A stretch of 9,318 bases of DNA from Deltaproteobacteria bacterium. GTDB taxonomy: Bacteria; Desulfobacterota; Desulfobulbia; Desulfobulbales; BM004. Every line of letters begins with the position of its first letter. Positions within the stretch are counted from its first letter, which is position 1. The notes below the pieces were generated by a model. It was not told the DNA's origin. It was given only the letters and a program-made list of their open reading frames with translations, and did no database searches. The stretch covers positions 1 through 9,318 of the forward strand of contig JAFDCR010000085.1 in the NCBI GenBank assembly GCA_019312685.1. The letters are read 5' to 3'. The position numbers were made by a program, and so were the translations under genes. This document shows, piece after piece, positions 1-7,437 of this stretch.

Positions 1-2250
1 CTCTGTCAGGTTGCGTTCATTTTCCTTCGGTATCAGTACATGCTTAATATTTCCACGCCTCGCCGCAAGCAGTTTTTCCGTCAGGCCGCCGATGGGCAGT
101 ACCCTGCCCCGCAGGGTTATTTCCCCGGTCATGGCAATATCACGACGAACCGGTATCTTCAAAAGAGCAGAGACAAGGGAAGTTGCTATGGTGATACCTG
201 CAGAAGGACCGTCTTTGGGAATGGCCCCTTCCGGGACATGGACATGGATATCAAGCTTCTGGTAGAAATCTGGCAGCAGCCCGAGGTGCAAAGCCCTCGA
301 ACGGACATAACTCAAGGCTGCCTGGGCGGACTCCTGCATCACATCCCCCAGCTTACCTGTAATAGTGAGTTTGCCTTTGCCCGGCATCAGGGTCGTTTCG
401 ATCTGCAGCAGTTCACCGCCGACCTCTGTCCAGGCCAACCCTGTTGTCAGGCCGATCTCATCCTTTTCCTCGGCTAATCCGTAACGGTACTTGGGTATAC
501 CAAGGTGTTTGTGGATTGTTTTTGCGGTAATCCTGAACTTTTTCCCAACTTCTTTTTTCTTCAGTCTTTCACGGGCAACCTTGCGGCAGACAGAGGCAAT
601 ATTGCGCTCAAGGTTTCGAACGCCCGCCTCCCTCGTATATCTCCGGACTATCTCCTGTATGCTTCTCTCATTAAAGGTTATATCATCCGGTTTGAAACCG
701 TTTGCCTCAAGCTGTTTCGGAATAAGGAATTCCTCCGCGATCTTGAGCTTGTCCTCCTCCGTGTAGCCGTCCAGTTTAATGATCTCCATACGATCCTGCA
801 GAGGTGGAGGAATCGCGGGCAGATTGTTTGCCGTGGTCACAAAAAAGATATCAGACAGGTCATAGTCCAGATCAAGGTAATGATCATTGAAAGAATGGTT
901 CTGCTCCGGATCAAGTACCTCCAGGAGTGCCGATGCCGGATCGCCCCTGAAGTCCATGCTCATTTTGTCTACCTCGTCTAAGCAGAACAGTGGGTTGATG
1001 ACCTTGGCCTTTTGCATGGACTGGAGAATTTTCCCCGGCAGCGCCCCTATATAAGTCCTCCGGTGACCTCTGATCTCAGCCTCATCCCTGACACCTCCCA
1101 GAGAGAGCCGGATATATTTCCGGTCCATAGCCCGGGCAATTGATTTACAAAGTGATGTCTTGCCGACACCCGGAGGACCTACCAGGCAAAGAATCGGCCC
1201 CTTTATCTTTTCCACCTGCGCCTGTACGGCAAGATATTCTATTATCCTTTCCTTGGGTTTTTTCAGGCCGTAATGATCCTCTTCGAGGATTGTTTCAGCT
1301 TCATCAATATCAATCTTTGACTCAGTTCTCTCATACCAGGGAAGACTGAGAATGGTATCAATGTAATTTCTGATGACTGTTGCTTCAGCAGACATGGGCT
1401 GCATGAATTTCAGCTTTTTGAATTCCTGTGAGACTTTTGTTGAGACATGCTTGGGCATCTTCTTTTCTTTTATGGCCCTTTCAAGCTCGGCCAAACCGCT
1501 GCCGTCATCATCGCCTTCACCCATCTCCTGCTGGATTATCCGCATCTGCTCATTGAGATAATAATCCTTCTGGGTTTTTTCCATCTTCTTCTTCGCCCGG
1601 GAACGAATATTGTGCTCCAACTTGACAATCTCGATTTCACGCTGGATGAACTCCAGGGTGATTCTGAAACGCTCCAGCACAGAGAAGATTTCCAGGATTT
1701 CCTGCTTTTCATAAGTCTGCAGAGGAAGATGTGAAACCGCTACATCAACAAAACGGGAGGGATCTGTTATCGACCCCAGGGATTTCACCACTTCTTTGGG
1801 GATTTTTTTATTCGACTTAATGTATTCTTCAAATGATGAACGGATTTCCCGCATATAAGCAATGATTTCCGGCCCTTCCTCATCAAATTCCGGGCTTTCA
1901 TCAATTTCAGCAGACATGAAATTGGGCTGGGGTTGAAATGATACTATCGTGCCCCTTCTTTTGCCTTCAACAAGGGCCTTGATGGTGCCGTCGGGCAGAC
2001 GCAGCAGCTGCATTACCACAGCAATGGTTCCGACTGAATGCAGCGCTTCCGGCTGGGGATCATCCTCATCGGCATCTTTCTGGGTTACAAGAAAGATCTC
2101 TGTTTTCTGGGACATGGCACTTTCAAGTGCCTTTATGGACTTCTGCCGGCCAATCACCAGAGGCGCGACCATATGCGGGAAAACCACGATATCCCGCAAC
2201 GGCATCAAAGGATAAACTTTATTTTCCATATCTGATTCATTCATAACCAT
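1..2250 (-). CDS. lon: ATP-dependent protease Lon (3' end truncated by window)
   Basis: Lon is a cytoplasmic homohexameric AAA+ serine protease that degrades misfolded and selected regulatory proteins. The frame is open from 2250 to the window edge, giving 750 residues. E. coli Lon has 784, so only the last few dozen residues are missing. Visible in order are the N-terminal substrate-binding domain (it opens with PLRDIVVFPHM near residue 17), a helical linker, Walker A GPPGVGKT at 358-365, Walker B ending LDEVDK with Asp425-Glu426, and the protease domain. The protease domain has catalytic Ser683 in GPSAG and Lys726 in GGLTEKLLAA. The 43-residue Ser-Lys spacing equals that of E. coli S679/K722, so the enzyme looks active. 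The start is uncertain: in-frame ATGs lie at 2250, 2244 and 2229, and none has a clear Shine-Dalgarno. I chose 2250, nine nt after the clpX stop, where reinitiation by ribosomes finishing clpX is plausible. Confidence 0.97.
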   Translation of the reverse strand, partial: MVMNESDMENKVYPLMPLRDIVVFPHMVAPLVIGRQKSIKALESAMSQKTEIFLVTQKDADEDDPQPEALHSVGTIAVVMQLLRLPDGTIKALVEGKRRGTIVSFQPQPNFMSAEIDESPEFDEEGPEIIAYMREIRSSFEEYIKSNKKIPKEVVKSLGSITDPSRFVDVAVSHLPLQTYEKQEILEIFSVLERFRITLEFIQREIEIVKLEHNIRSRAKKKMEKTQKDYYLNEQMRIIQQEMGEGDDDGSGLAELERAIKEKKMPKHVSTKVSQEFKKLKFMQPMSAEATVIRNYIDTILSLPWYERTESKIDIDEAETILEEDHYGLKKPKERIIEYLAVQAQVEKIKGPILCLVGPPGVGKTSLCKSIARAMDRKYIRLSLGGVRDEAEIRGHRRTYIGALPGKILQSMQKAKVINPLFCLDEVDKMSMDFRGDPASALLEVLDPEQNHSFNDHYLDLDYDLSDIFFVTTANNLPAIPPPLQDRMEIIKLDGYTEEDKLKIAEEFLIPKQLEANGFKPDDITFNERSIQEIVRRYTREAGVRNLERNIASVCRKVARERLKKKEVGKKFRITAKTIHKHLGIPKYRYGLAEEKDEIGLTTGLAWTEVGGELLQIETTLMPGKGKLTITGKLGDVMQESAQAALSYVRSRALHLGLLPDFYQKLDIHVHVPEGAIPKDGPSAGITIATSLVSALLKIPVRRDIAMTGEITLRGRVLPIGGLTEKLLAARRGNIKHVLIPKENERNLTE

Positions 2251-2259
2251 TTAAGCGTA

Positions 2260-3531
2260 TTATGCACTTTTCTTTTTTTCGGAATTCTCAAACAGAACCA
2301 CTGGGTAATCCTTATTTACAATTACCTGTTCACTGATCACACACTCCCGGGCGTCGGGCTCTGATGGAAGTTCATACATTACATCCAGCATGGCGATTTC
2401 CATAACAGAACGGAGTCCTCTGGCACCCGCCTTTCTCGTCAAAGCCTCTTTGGCAATTGCCCTCAGGGCCCCCTCAGTGAAGCGCAAATGGATATTGTCA
2501 AATTCAAAAAGTTTCTGATACTGCTTGGTCAATGCATTCTTGGGCTCACGTAAGATGCGGACAAGATCATCCTCGTCAAGTTCATCCATAGTGGCAATGA
2601 CAGGCAACCGGCCCATCAACTCCGGGATCAGGCCGAAATGCAGTAAATCTTCCGACTGGACCAAGGCTAGATAGTCACTGTCTTTCTTTAAAGCACTGCT
2701 GACGATCTTGGCTCCAAAGCCCATGGACTTGGTTCCGGTTCTTTTCTTTATGACCCGCTCCAGTCCAACAAAGGCACCGCCGCAAATAAACAGAATGTTG
2801 CTGGTATCAATTTTAACCAGTTCCTGCTGTGGGTGTTTACGACCACCCTTAGGGGGCACACTTGCAATCGTGCCCTCGATTATCTTAAGTAAAGCCTGCT
2901 GCACACCTTCTCCGGATACATCCCTCGTGATCGAGGGACTGTCGGTTTTCCGGGCGATTTTATCAATTTCGTCAATATAGATTATGCCGCGGCTTGCCTT
3001 TTTTACATCGTAATCAGCAGCCTGAAGGAGACTGACCAGAATATTCTCCACATCCTCCCCGACATAACCCGCTTCGGTAAGAGTGGTGGCATCAGCCATG
3101 GTAAATGGCACATTAAGGATCTTGGCCAGGGTTTGCGCCATAAGGGTCTTGCCGCTTCCCGTGGGACCGATCAGAATAATATTGCTTTTCTGCAGCTCAA
3201 CATTATTTTCTTCCCCCCGGCTTAACGCATCAATACGTTTATAATGATTATGAACTGCAACAGCGAGAACCCTTTTGGCATACTCCTGCCCTATGACATA
3301 GTCATCGAGGTGCTCCTTGATGTCTCTCGGCTTAAGATCAGCTGCCTTTTCACTGACAAGTGTTTCATCCCCGACGGAACCTTCTAAAACTATCTCATTG
3401 CATAACTCTATGCACTCATCACAGATATAAACCGCCGGTCCTGCAATAAGCTTGACAACATCATTCTGGCTTTTACCGCAGAAAGAGCAATAACAGATAG
3501 TATCTTCATTATCGCCATGCTTTTTTGTCAC
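2260..3531 (-). CDS. clpX: ClpX, ATPase/unfoldase subunit of ClpXP protease
   Basis: ClpX is the hexameric AAA+ unfoldase that recognises tagged substrates and threads them into ClpP in the cytoplasm. The 423-residue length is normal. The N-terminal zinc-binding domain has Cys15, Cys18, Cys37 and Cys40. Further on are the Walker A GPTGSGKT at 122-129, the pore loop GYVG at 155-158, the Walker B IIYIDE at 183-188, the GGRKHP pore-loop region near 229-234, the ClpP-docking tripeptide MGF at 270-272 (IGF in E. coli, an allowed variant), and a sensor-2 GARGLRS motif. The start is GTG (3531-3529). It overlaps the clpP TGA stop by four nt (GTGA) and is preceded by GAGGAG eight nt upstream. The nearby ATG is out of frame, so GTG is well supported. 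The overlap indicates translational coupling with clpP, its functional partner. Confidence 0.98.
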   Translation of the reverse strand: MTKKHGDNEDTICYCSFCGKSQNDVVKLIAGPAVYICDECIELCNEIVLEGSVGDETLVSEKAADLKPRDIKEHLDDYVIGQEYAKRVLAVAVHNHYKRIDALSRGEENNVELQKSNIILIGPTGSGKTLMAQTLAKILNVPFTMADATTLTEAGYVGEDVENILVSLLQAADYDVKKASRGIIYIDEIDKIARKTDSPSITRDVSGEGVQQALLKIIEGTIASVPPKGGRKHPQQELVKIDTSNILFICGGAFVGLERVIKKRTGTKSMGFGAKIVSSALKKDSDYLALVQSEDLLHFGLIPELMGRLPVIATMDELDEDDLVRILREPKNALTKQYQKLFEFDNIHLRFTEGALRAIAKEALTRKAGARGLRSVMEIAMLDVMYELPSEPDARECVISEQVIVNKDYPVVLFENSEKKKSA

Positions 3532-4136
3532 GATTCCGTCTCCTCATCCGGATTAGTCCTTTTTTCGAGAACCTTATCTATTATACCATATTTTTTTGCT
3601 TCTTCAGCATTCATAAAATAGTCACGCTCTGTATCCTTCTTGATCTTCCGGATATTCTGCCCGGTATGCAGTGCAAGTATTTTGTTCAGGTCATTGCGCA
3701 TCCTTAAAATTTCCTGGGCATGGATATCTATATCCGTAGCCTGTCCCTGAAAACCTCCCATTGGTTGGTGTATGAGGATCCTTGAGTTGGGCAGGGCGTA
3801 GCGTTTGCCCGTGGTGCCGGCAGCGAGGAGAACAGCCCCCATACTGGCGGCCTGCCCCATGCAGAGTGTTGCAATATCGCAGCGAACATAACGCATGGTA
3901 TCATAGATCGCCAGCCCGGCTGTAACTGTTCCTCCCGGAGAATTAACATAAAATGTAATATCCTTGTCAGGGTCTTCGGCTTCAAGAAAAAGCATCTGGG
4001 CAATAATCAGGCTTGCAATCTCGTCGGTCACCGGAGTGCCTAGAAAAATTATACGCTCCTTAAGAAGCCTTGAATATATATCATAAGCCCTCTCGCCGCG
4101 GGGACTCTGTTCGACTACCATGGGAATAAGATTCAT
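3528..4136 (-). CDS. clpP: ClpP, ATP-dependent Clp protease proteolytic subunit
   Basis: ClpP is the tetradecameric barrel serine peptidase that works with ClpX, and with ClpA or ClpC where present, to degrade unfolded and tagged proteins. The 202-residue length is typical. The catalytic triad is visible: Ser98 in GQAASMG, His123 in ILIHQP, and Asp172 in DTERDYFM, matching mature E. coli S97/H122/D171. The N-terminal stretch MNLIPMVVEQSPRGERAYDI is the usual ClpP N-terminus, with the axial-loop residues and probably a short propeptide. The start ATG lies two nt after the tig stop. Its Shine-Dalgarno AGGAG sits inside the last tig codons. The 3' end overlaps clpX by four nt. This is a single canonical ClpP with no sign of a degenerate or inactive paralogue. 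Confidence 0.98.
   Translation of the reverse strand: MNLIPMVVEQSPRGERAYDIYSRLLKERIIFLGTPVTDEIASLIIAQMLFLEAEDPDKDITFYVNSPGGTVTAGLAIYDTMRYVRCDIATLCMGQAASMGAVLLAAGTTGKRYALPNSRILIHQPMGGFQGQATDIDIHAQEILRMRNDLNKILALHTGQNIRKIKKDTERDYFMNAEEAKKYGIIDKVLEKRTNPDEETES
3540..3545 (-). promoter_or_regulatory. Ribosome binding site deciding the clpX GTG start, inside clpP
   Basis: GAGGAG on the minus strand is eight nt upstream of the GTG at 3531-3529 and lies in the last codons of clpP. The only nearby ATG is in another frame, so this site supports the GTG initiation codon and the four-nt clpP/clpX overlap. Confidence 0.7.
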
Positions 4137-4138
4137 GC

Positions 4139-5506
4139 CTATTCTCCTGATTTTTCCTGCACTTGAATGTTATCCTCAGCTTCAACCGGTTCGGCTGCAG
4201 AAGATTGACTCTCCTGTGCCGGTTCTATCTCAGTAAATTTTGCTTCCTCGCTGAGTAACTTCAAAACCTTCTCGTTTAACAGCTCACCGATAAAGGGCAG
4301 CATGTCATCCCGGCTCTGGAAATATCCCTTAACCTCGGGAACCGTCATATTGTACTGTTTGGCAATTCTTTCAAAACCGTTGTCTAAATCCTCATCCAGC
4401 ACCTTTATATCTTCCAGCTCCGCTATTTTTTTCAGGATAAAATCACCCCGCACCCTTTTCACTGCAGTCTCACGGTAACGCTCTTCAGCTTCCGCCCGGT
4501 TGACTCCTGCAGACTCAAGGGTCATCCCACCTCTTTTGAGCGTTTCCTCCATCTGTTTAATGTATTCATTAATTTCAAACTGGACAAGACGTGCAGGCAC
4601 TTCAAAGTCATTTGCCTCGATCAATTTCTCCATAATCCTGTCATTGAGGTCACCTGCACGGACCTGCTCTTTTCCAGTATAGATCTGCTCACGTACATCG
4701 TCCCGTAATGCTGTAAGGGTTTCAAATCCCTCTCCCACATCCTTGGCAAACTCGTCATCCAGCTCCGGCAGTACCCGTTCCTTGATGTCTTTTACCTTAA
4801 TTTTAAATTCAACCATCTTGCCGGCCAAAACAGGATTTGGCGAATCAGCCGTAAAATCGACCTCAACGGTTGATTCTTCCCCCTTATTCAAACCGACCAG
4901 TTTTTTCTCGAATTCCTGGCCATGGCGTCCGGTGCCGATATCTACATTGACATCCTCTCCATGCACTTCTTTCATCTGTTCCCCATTATGGAAACCGTCA
5001 AAATCAACCATGACGATATCAGTCTCCCGGGCTGCCCGGTCTTCTACACTTCTCAGAGGGGCCATTTCCTTACGCAGTCGTTCAATCTCATCGTCGATCT
5101 CTTCATCGGTGACTGTGATCTTATCTTTTTCAATCTCCAATCCCTTGTAATCTTTCAGTTCAAACTGGGGACGTGTATCAACTTCAGCTTCATAGGAGAA
5201 ACTTCCGTCTTCCTCAAATACCGGTTCTTTAATCTCCGGATGGGCTACGACATCCAGTTTTTCCTTTTCTACGGCATCAAAATAGGTATCCTGGATCAGC
5301 TTTTCCGCCACCTCGGCTCTCACCTGCTGCCCGTAAGTTTTCTCCAGAATATGACGCGGAACCTTACCGCGCCTGAATCCTTTTATTTTTGCATCATTTT
5401 TGACCTTTTTGAACCCTGCATCAAGCTCTCTGCTCACTTCCTCTTTCGGAAGCACAATTTTTAGTCTTTTGGTCAGACCTCCAACCTCATTGACGGTTAT
5501 CTGCAT
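4139..5506 (-). CDS. tig: Trigger factor, ribosome-associated chaperone/PPIase
   Basis: Trigger factor binds at the ribosomal exit tunnel (protein L23) and shields nascent chains. Its central domain has peptidyl-prolyl isomerase activity. The 455 residues are slightly longer than the 432 of E. coli. The N-terminal ribosome-binding domain carries the signature GFRRGKVP at 43-50. An FKBP-type PPIase domain spans roughly 160-245, beginning around ETDIVMVDFDG. A helical C-terminal arm/body domain follows to about residue 425. The last 30 or so residues form a polar tail rich in Glu, Gln and Ser. It looks disordered and accounts for the extra length. The ATG start has a strong Shine-Dalgarno, AAGGAAGGAA, ending four nt upstream. 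A 98-nt gap separates it from tRNA-Leu upstream. Only two nt separate it from clpP downstream, so tig is probably cotranscribed with clpP-clpX-lon. Confidence 0.97.
   Translation of the reverse strand: MQITVNEVGGLTKRLKIVLPKEEVSRELDAGFKKVKNDAKIKGFRRGKVPRHILEKTYGQQVRAEVAEKLIQDTYFDAVEKEKLDVVAHPEIKEPVFEEDGSFSYEAEVDTRPQFELKDYKGLEIEKDKITVTDEEIDDEIERLRKEMAPLRSVEDRAARETDIVMVDFDGFHNGEQMKEVHGEDVNVDIGTGRHGQEFEKKLVGLNKGEESTVEVDFTADSPNPVLAGKMVEFKIKVKDIKERVLPELDDEFAKDVGEGFETLTALRDDVREQIYTGKEQVRAGDLNDRIMEKLIEANDFEVPARLVQFEINEYIKQMEETLKRGGMTLESAGVNRAEAEERYRETAVKRVRGDFILKKIAELEDIKVLDEDLDNGFERIAKQYNMTVPEVKGYFQSRDDMLPFIGELLNEKVLKLLSEEAKFTEIEPAQESQSSAAEPVEAEDNIQVQEKSGE
4144..4148 (-). promoter_or_regulatory. Ribosome binding site of clpP, inside tig
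   Basis: AGGAG on the minus strand lies seven nt upstream of the clpP ATG. It is formed by the final sense codons of tig, before the TAG stop. Ribosomes finishing tig would therefore cover the clpP initiation region, which favours coupled translation. The site supports the 4136 start. Confidence 0.75.
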
Positions 5507-5510
5507 TAAC

Positions 5511-5520
5511 TTCCTTCCTT
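5511..5520 (-). promoter_or_regulatory. Strong ribosome binding site of tig
   Basis: AAGGAAGGAA on the minus strand ends four nt before the tig ATG at 5506. It is the most purine-rich Shine-Dalgarno in the window, consistent with the high abundance of trigger factor in bacteria. It fixes the tig start. Confidence 0.75.
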
Positions 5521-5604
5521 TTGTATTGAAAAATTAATTGTTTGCATTTTGGGAATATTACGTAATCCTCTATAAAATCACATGGTTAAAGCTGTTATTT
5601 TTTC

Positions 5605-5689
<85 letters not shown>

Positions 5690-5853
5690 ATTAACCATAA
5701 ACAAATAACCAATTTGGCCCTCTCAGTCAAGGTTGAAACGGCTTTATTTGTGGGACTTTCAGCATGTTTGTAAAGCAATAAATCCGGACCCCGATCAATA
5801 TTAAATTTTCATCTGGAAACTTTTCCGTCAGAACCCTGTAAATCCTTATTATT
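5690..5853. other. Intergenic region between arfB and tRNA-Leu
   Basis: This 164-nt AT-rich stretch contains the putative tRNA promoter near its tRNA-proximal end. I looked for a Rho-independent terminator after arfB and found only weak short hairpins, such as a GGAA/TTCC four-pair stem, without a proper U-run. I find no small ORF with coding features. Transcription from the coaD-arfB side may end by Rho or continue through the tRNA. Confidence 0.6.
5702..5730 (-). promoter_or_regulatory. Putative sigma70 promoter for tRNA-Leu (possibly also tig-clpP-clpX-lon)
   Basis: Reading the minus strand, a -35 element TTGACT (5730-5725, five of six consensus bases) is followed by a 17-nt spacer and a weaker -10 element TATTTG (5707-5702). 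Initiation would fall near 5695, a few nt before the mature tRNA 5' end at 5689. The position is sensible, but the -10 match is only moderate. I see no terminator between the tRNA and tig, so the same promoter may also feed the downstream protease genes (inference). Confidence 0.5.
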
Positions 5854-6279
5854 TTACTCACCATTCCAGGTAACCGGTCGTCGCATATTCTTCAATTTGC
5901 CATGGCGGGTTTTGGTTTCCAATCGCCTCCTGATAGAAGCATTTGTCGGTTTAGTCCGCCGGCGAAGCTTCGTTTTCCTGCTCGACTCAACTATGAGACT
6001 TTTCAATCTGGCAACCGCATCTTTCCGGTTTAAATCCTGCGACCGAAAACGATTTGCAGTAATGATCAGCACTCCCTTCTCATTTATGCGATTCCTGGCA
6101 AGCCTTGCCAGTTTCCGCCTGACATACTCAGGTATGCTGGTGGAATGCGCCAGGTCAAAACGGAGCTGAACAGCAGTGGCTGTCTTGTTGACATGCTGAC
6201 CGCCCGGTCCGGGAGATCGTATGAACTTGAATTGTATTTCACTCTCATCGAGCTGTATGGTGTCCGTTACCTGCAGCAT
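5854..6279 (-). CDS. arfB: Alternative ribosome-rescue factor ArfB (peptidyl-tRNA hydrolase, YaeJ/ICT1 family)
   Basis: ArfB releases nascent chains from ribosomes stalled on mRNAs without a stop codon, hydrolysing peptidyl-tRNA through a class I release-factor-like catalytic loop. The 141 residues match E. coli ArfB (140). The GGQ motif is at 26-28 within PGPGGQHVNK, the family's conserved catalytic block. There is no codon-recognition domain. The C-terminal tail from about residue 105 is strongly basic (many Arg and Lys, for example RRRTKPT and SIRRRLETK), as expected for the tail that inserts in the empty mRNA channel. The ATG start at 6279 has no convincing Shine-Dalgarno, and a TGA lies four codons upstream in frame, so no longer form is possible. 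It follows coaD by 39 nt and is probably in the same transcription unit. PrfH-type and full release factors are excluded by length. Confidence 0.93.
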   Translation of the reverse strand: MLQVTDTIQLDESEIQFKFIRSPGPGGQHVNKTATAVQLRFDLAHSTSIPEYVRRKLARLARNRINEKGVLIITANRFRSQDLNRKDAVARLKSLIVESSRKTKLRRRTKPTNASIRRRLETKTRHGKLKNMRRPVTWNGE

Positions 6280-6318
6280 AACAAATAATCACTAATCATC
6301 AGTTGCTGGCGAACAGGG

Positions 6319-6819
6319 CTAGGTTAAGCCGTATTTCTCTCTTAATTTCAGCTTGACATGTTCAGGAACCAGACCGCTCACATCTCCTCCATGCTGGGCG
6401 GCATCCTTGATAATGCTTGAACTGATAAATATCCAGCTAAAACCCGTCATGAGAAAAACTGTCTCCACCTCACGCTCCAACCTCCTGTTCATGAGAGCCA
6501 GCTGGAATTCATATTCAAAGTCGGAAACCGCCCTCAAACCACGGACAATTGACTTTGCTCCCATATTATAAGCATACTCGACCAGAAGGCCGGAGACCGC
6601 TTCAACTTCAATTCTCTTATTGGAACCATCAAAACAGTCCTTTATCATCTGCAATCTCTCTTCCAGACTGAAAAGCGGGGTCTTACTGGGATGCTTGGCC
6701 ACGGCAATAACCACACGATCAAACAATTCAAGGGCTCGATCTATTATATCAATATGCCCCATGGTTATCGGATCAAAAGTCCCCGGATAGACAACAATTC
6801 GCTCATTGTTTTCCGCCAT
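6319..6819 (-). CDS. coaD: Phosphopantetheine adenylyltransferase CoaD
   Basis: CoaD transfers AMP from ATP to 4'-phosphopantetheine to give dephospho-CoA, the penultimate step of coenzyme A synthesis, in the cytoplasm. The length of 166 residues is slightly above the usual 160 because of a short N-terminal extension (MAENNER). The nucleotidyltransferase signature is visible: YPGTFDPITMGH at 11-22 with the TxGH motif at 19-22, then RGLRAVSDFEYE at 93-104, and the ISSSIIK motif at 132-138 near the ATP site. The segment before ISSS (TGFSWIF) differs somewhat from the common PxxEYSF form but keeps the aromatic character. The ATG start at 6819 has an AGGGAG Shine-Dalgarno (6831-6826) six nt upstream. 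It follows rsmD by 24 nt. This rsmD-coaD pairing is common in bacteria. Confidence 0.97.
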   Translation of the reverse strand: MAENNERIVVYPGTFDPITMGHIDIIDRALELFDRVVIAVAKHPSKTPLFSLEERLQMIKDCFDGSNKRIEVEAVSGLLVEYAYNMGAKSIVRGLRAVSDFEYEFQLALMNRRLEREVETVFLMTGFSWIFISSSIIKDAAQHGGDVSGLVPEHVKLKLREKYGLT

Positions 6820-6843
6820 TTGAATCTCCCTGACTTGATGGAT

Positions 6844-7437
6844 TTATTCCTGAACCTGTTTTGGCCGCCGATAAAACCAAAACCCTGTCTCTCCATAACG
6901 CCTCCGGTCAACAAGCCCTAAACCGGAGGTCGTTTCCGGCAACTCCGATATTGCATTATCTTCGACCACAACCAAAGCATCCCGAGACAGAAGATTTTCC
7001 TTTTCTATCTCGGACAGCATAGTAGCGGACAGTCCCTTCCTGTATGGTGGATCGATAAATATAATGGAGAATTTAAGTCCGGGAAGCAATTTCCCCAAAA
7101 AATAAAGGCCTTTCGACAGATCCCTTTTCAAAACAAGGGACCTGTGGGAAAAGCCGCATATTTTTATATTTTTTTCAATCAGTTGGACTGCCTGGGGATT
7201 GCTGTCAACAAATACGGCCCGCTGGGCGGCTCTACTCAAGGCCTCAAGCCCGAGGGCACCTGTTCCGGCATAAAGATCAAGAACAGCACCACCTTCAATC
7301 TCCCGCCCTATGATGCTGAATAAGGCCTCTCTGGCCCTGTCCGCAGTTGGGCGGATTGATTGGCCGGTAAATTTTGCAGTTCTCTTTGAAGGTGTCTGCA
7401 AGCGGCGTCCTCTTGCCGTACCTCCTATAATCCTCAA
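6844..7437 (-). CDS. rsmD: 16S rRNA (guanine(966)-N2)-methyltransferase RsmD
   Basis: RsmD is the SAM-dependent methyltransferase that modifies G966 of 16S rRNA in the 30S subunit. The 197-residue length is typical. The protein opens with MRIIGGTARGRRL, the usual RsmD N-terminus. It has the SAM-binding motif VLDLYAGTGALG at 52-63, an acidic residue in VFVDSNP near 78, and the catalytic DPPY at 129-132. The start codon is TTG (7437-7435), directly abutting the asd TAA stop with no intervening base. It is chosen because it gives exactly the conserved N-terminus and no ATG is available nearby. A GAGGGA about ten nt upstream, inside asd, could serve as ribosome binding site. The abutting arrangement suggests expression depends partly on asd translation. 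Confidence 0.95.
   Translation of the reverse strand: MRIIGGTARGRRLQTPSKRTAKFTGQSIRPTADRAREALFSIIGREIEGGAVLDLYAGTGALGLEALSRAAQRAVFVDSNPQAVQLIEKNIKICGFSHRSLVLKRDLSKGLYFLGKLLPGLKFSIIFIDPPYRKGLSATMLSEIEKENLLSRDALVVVEDNAISELPETTSGLGLVDRRRYGETGFWFYRRPKQVQE

Noticed and set aside
40..981. Plus-strand open frames opposite lon
   Set aside because: The minus strand here carries the AAA+ and protease domains of Lon with correct motif spacing, so these are shadow frames.
2716..2724. ClpX docking tripeptide is MGF rather than IGF
   Set aside because: A hydrophobic residue before Gly-Phe is within the known variation of the ClpP-binding loop, so it is not unusual.
4922..5464. A 180-codon plus-strand frame opposite tig
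   Set aside because: It is fully antisense to trigger factor, has no recognisable domain, and its composition is what the reverse complement of a charged, Glu/Lys-rich gene gives.
5527..5604. A possible separate tig promoter with a TATAGA -10 in the tRNA-tig gap
   Set aside because: No acceptable -35 element occurs at 16-18 nt upstream, and no sigma32-type CTTGAA/CCCCAT pair is visible.
5730..5853. A possible terminator hairpin after arfB (GGAA/TTCC and CGGGGTCCGG segments)
   Set aside because: The stems are four pairs or fewer or contain mismatches, and none is followed by a U-run in the transcript.
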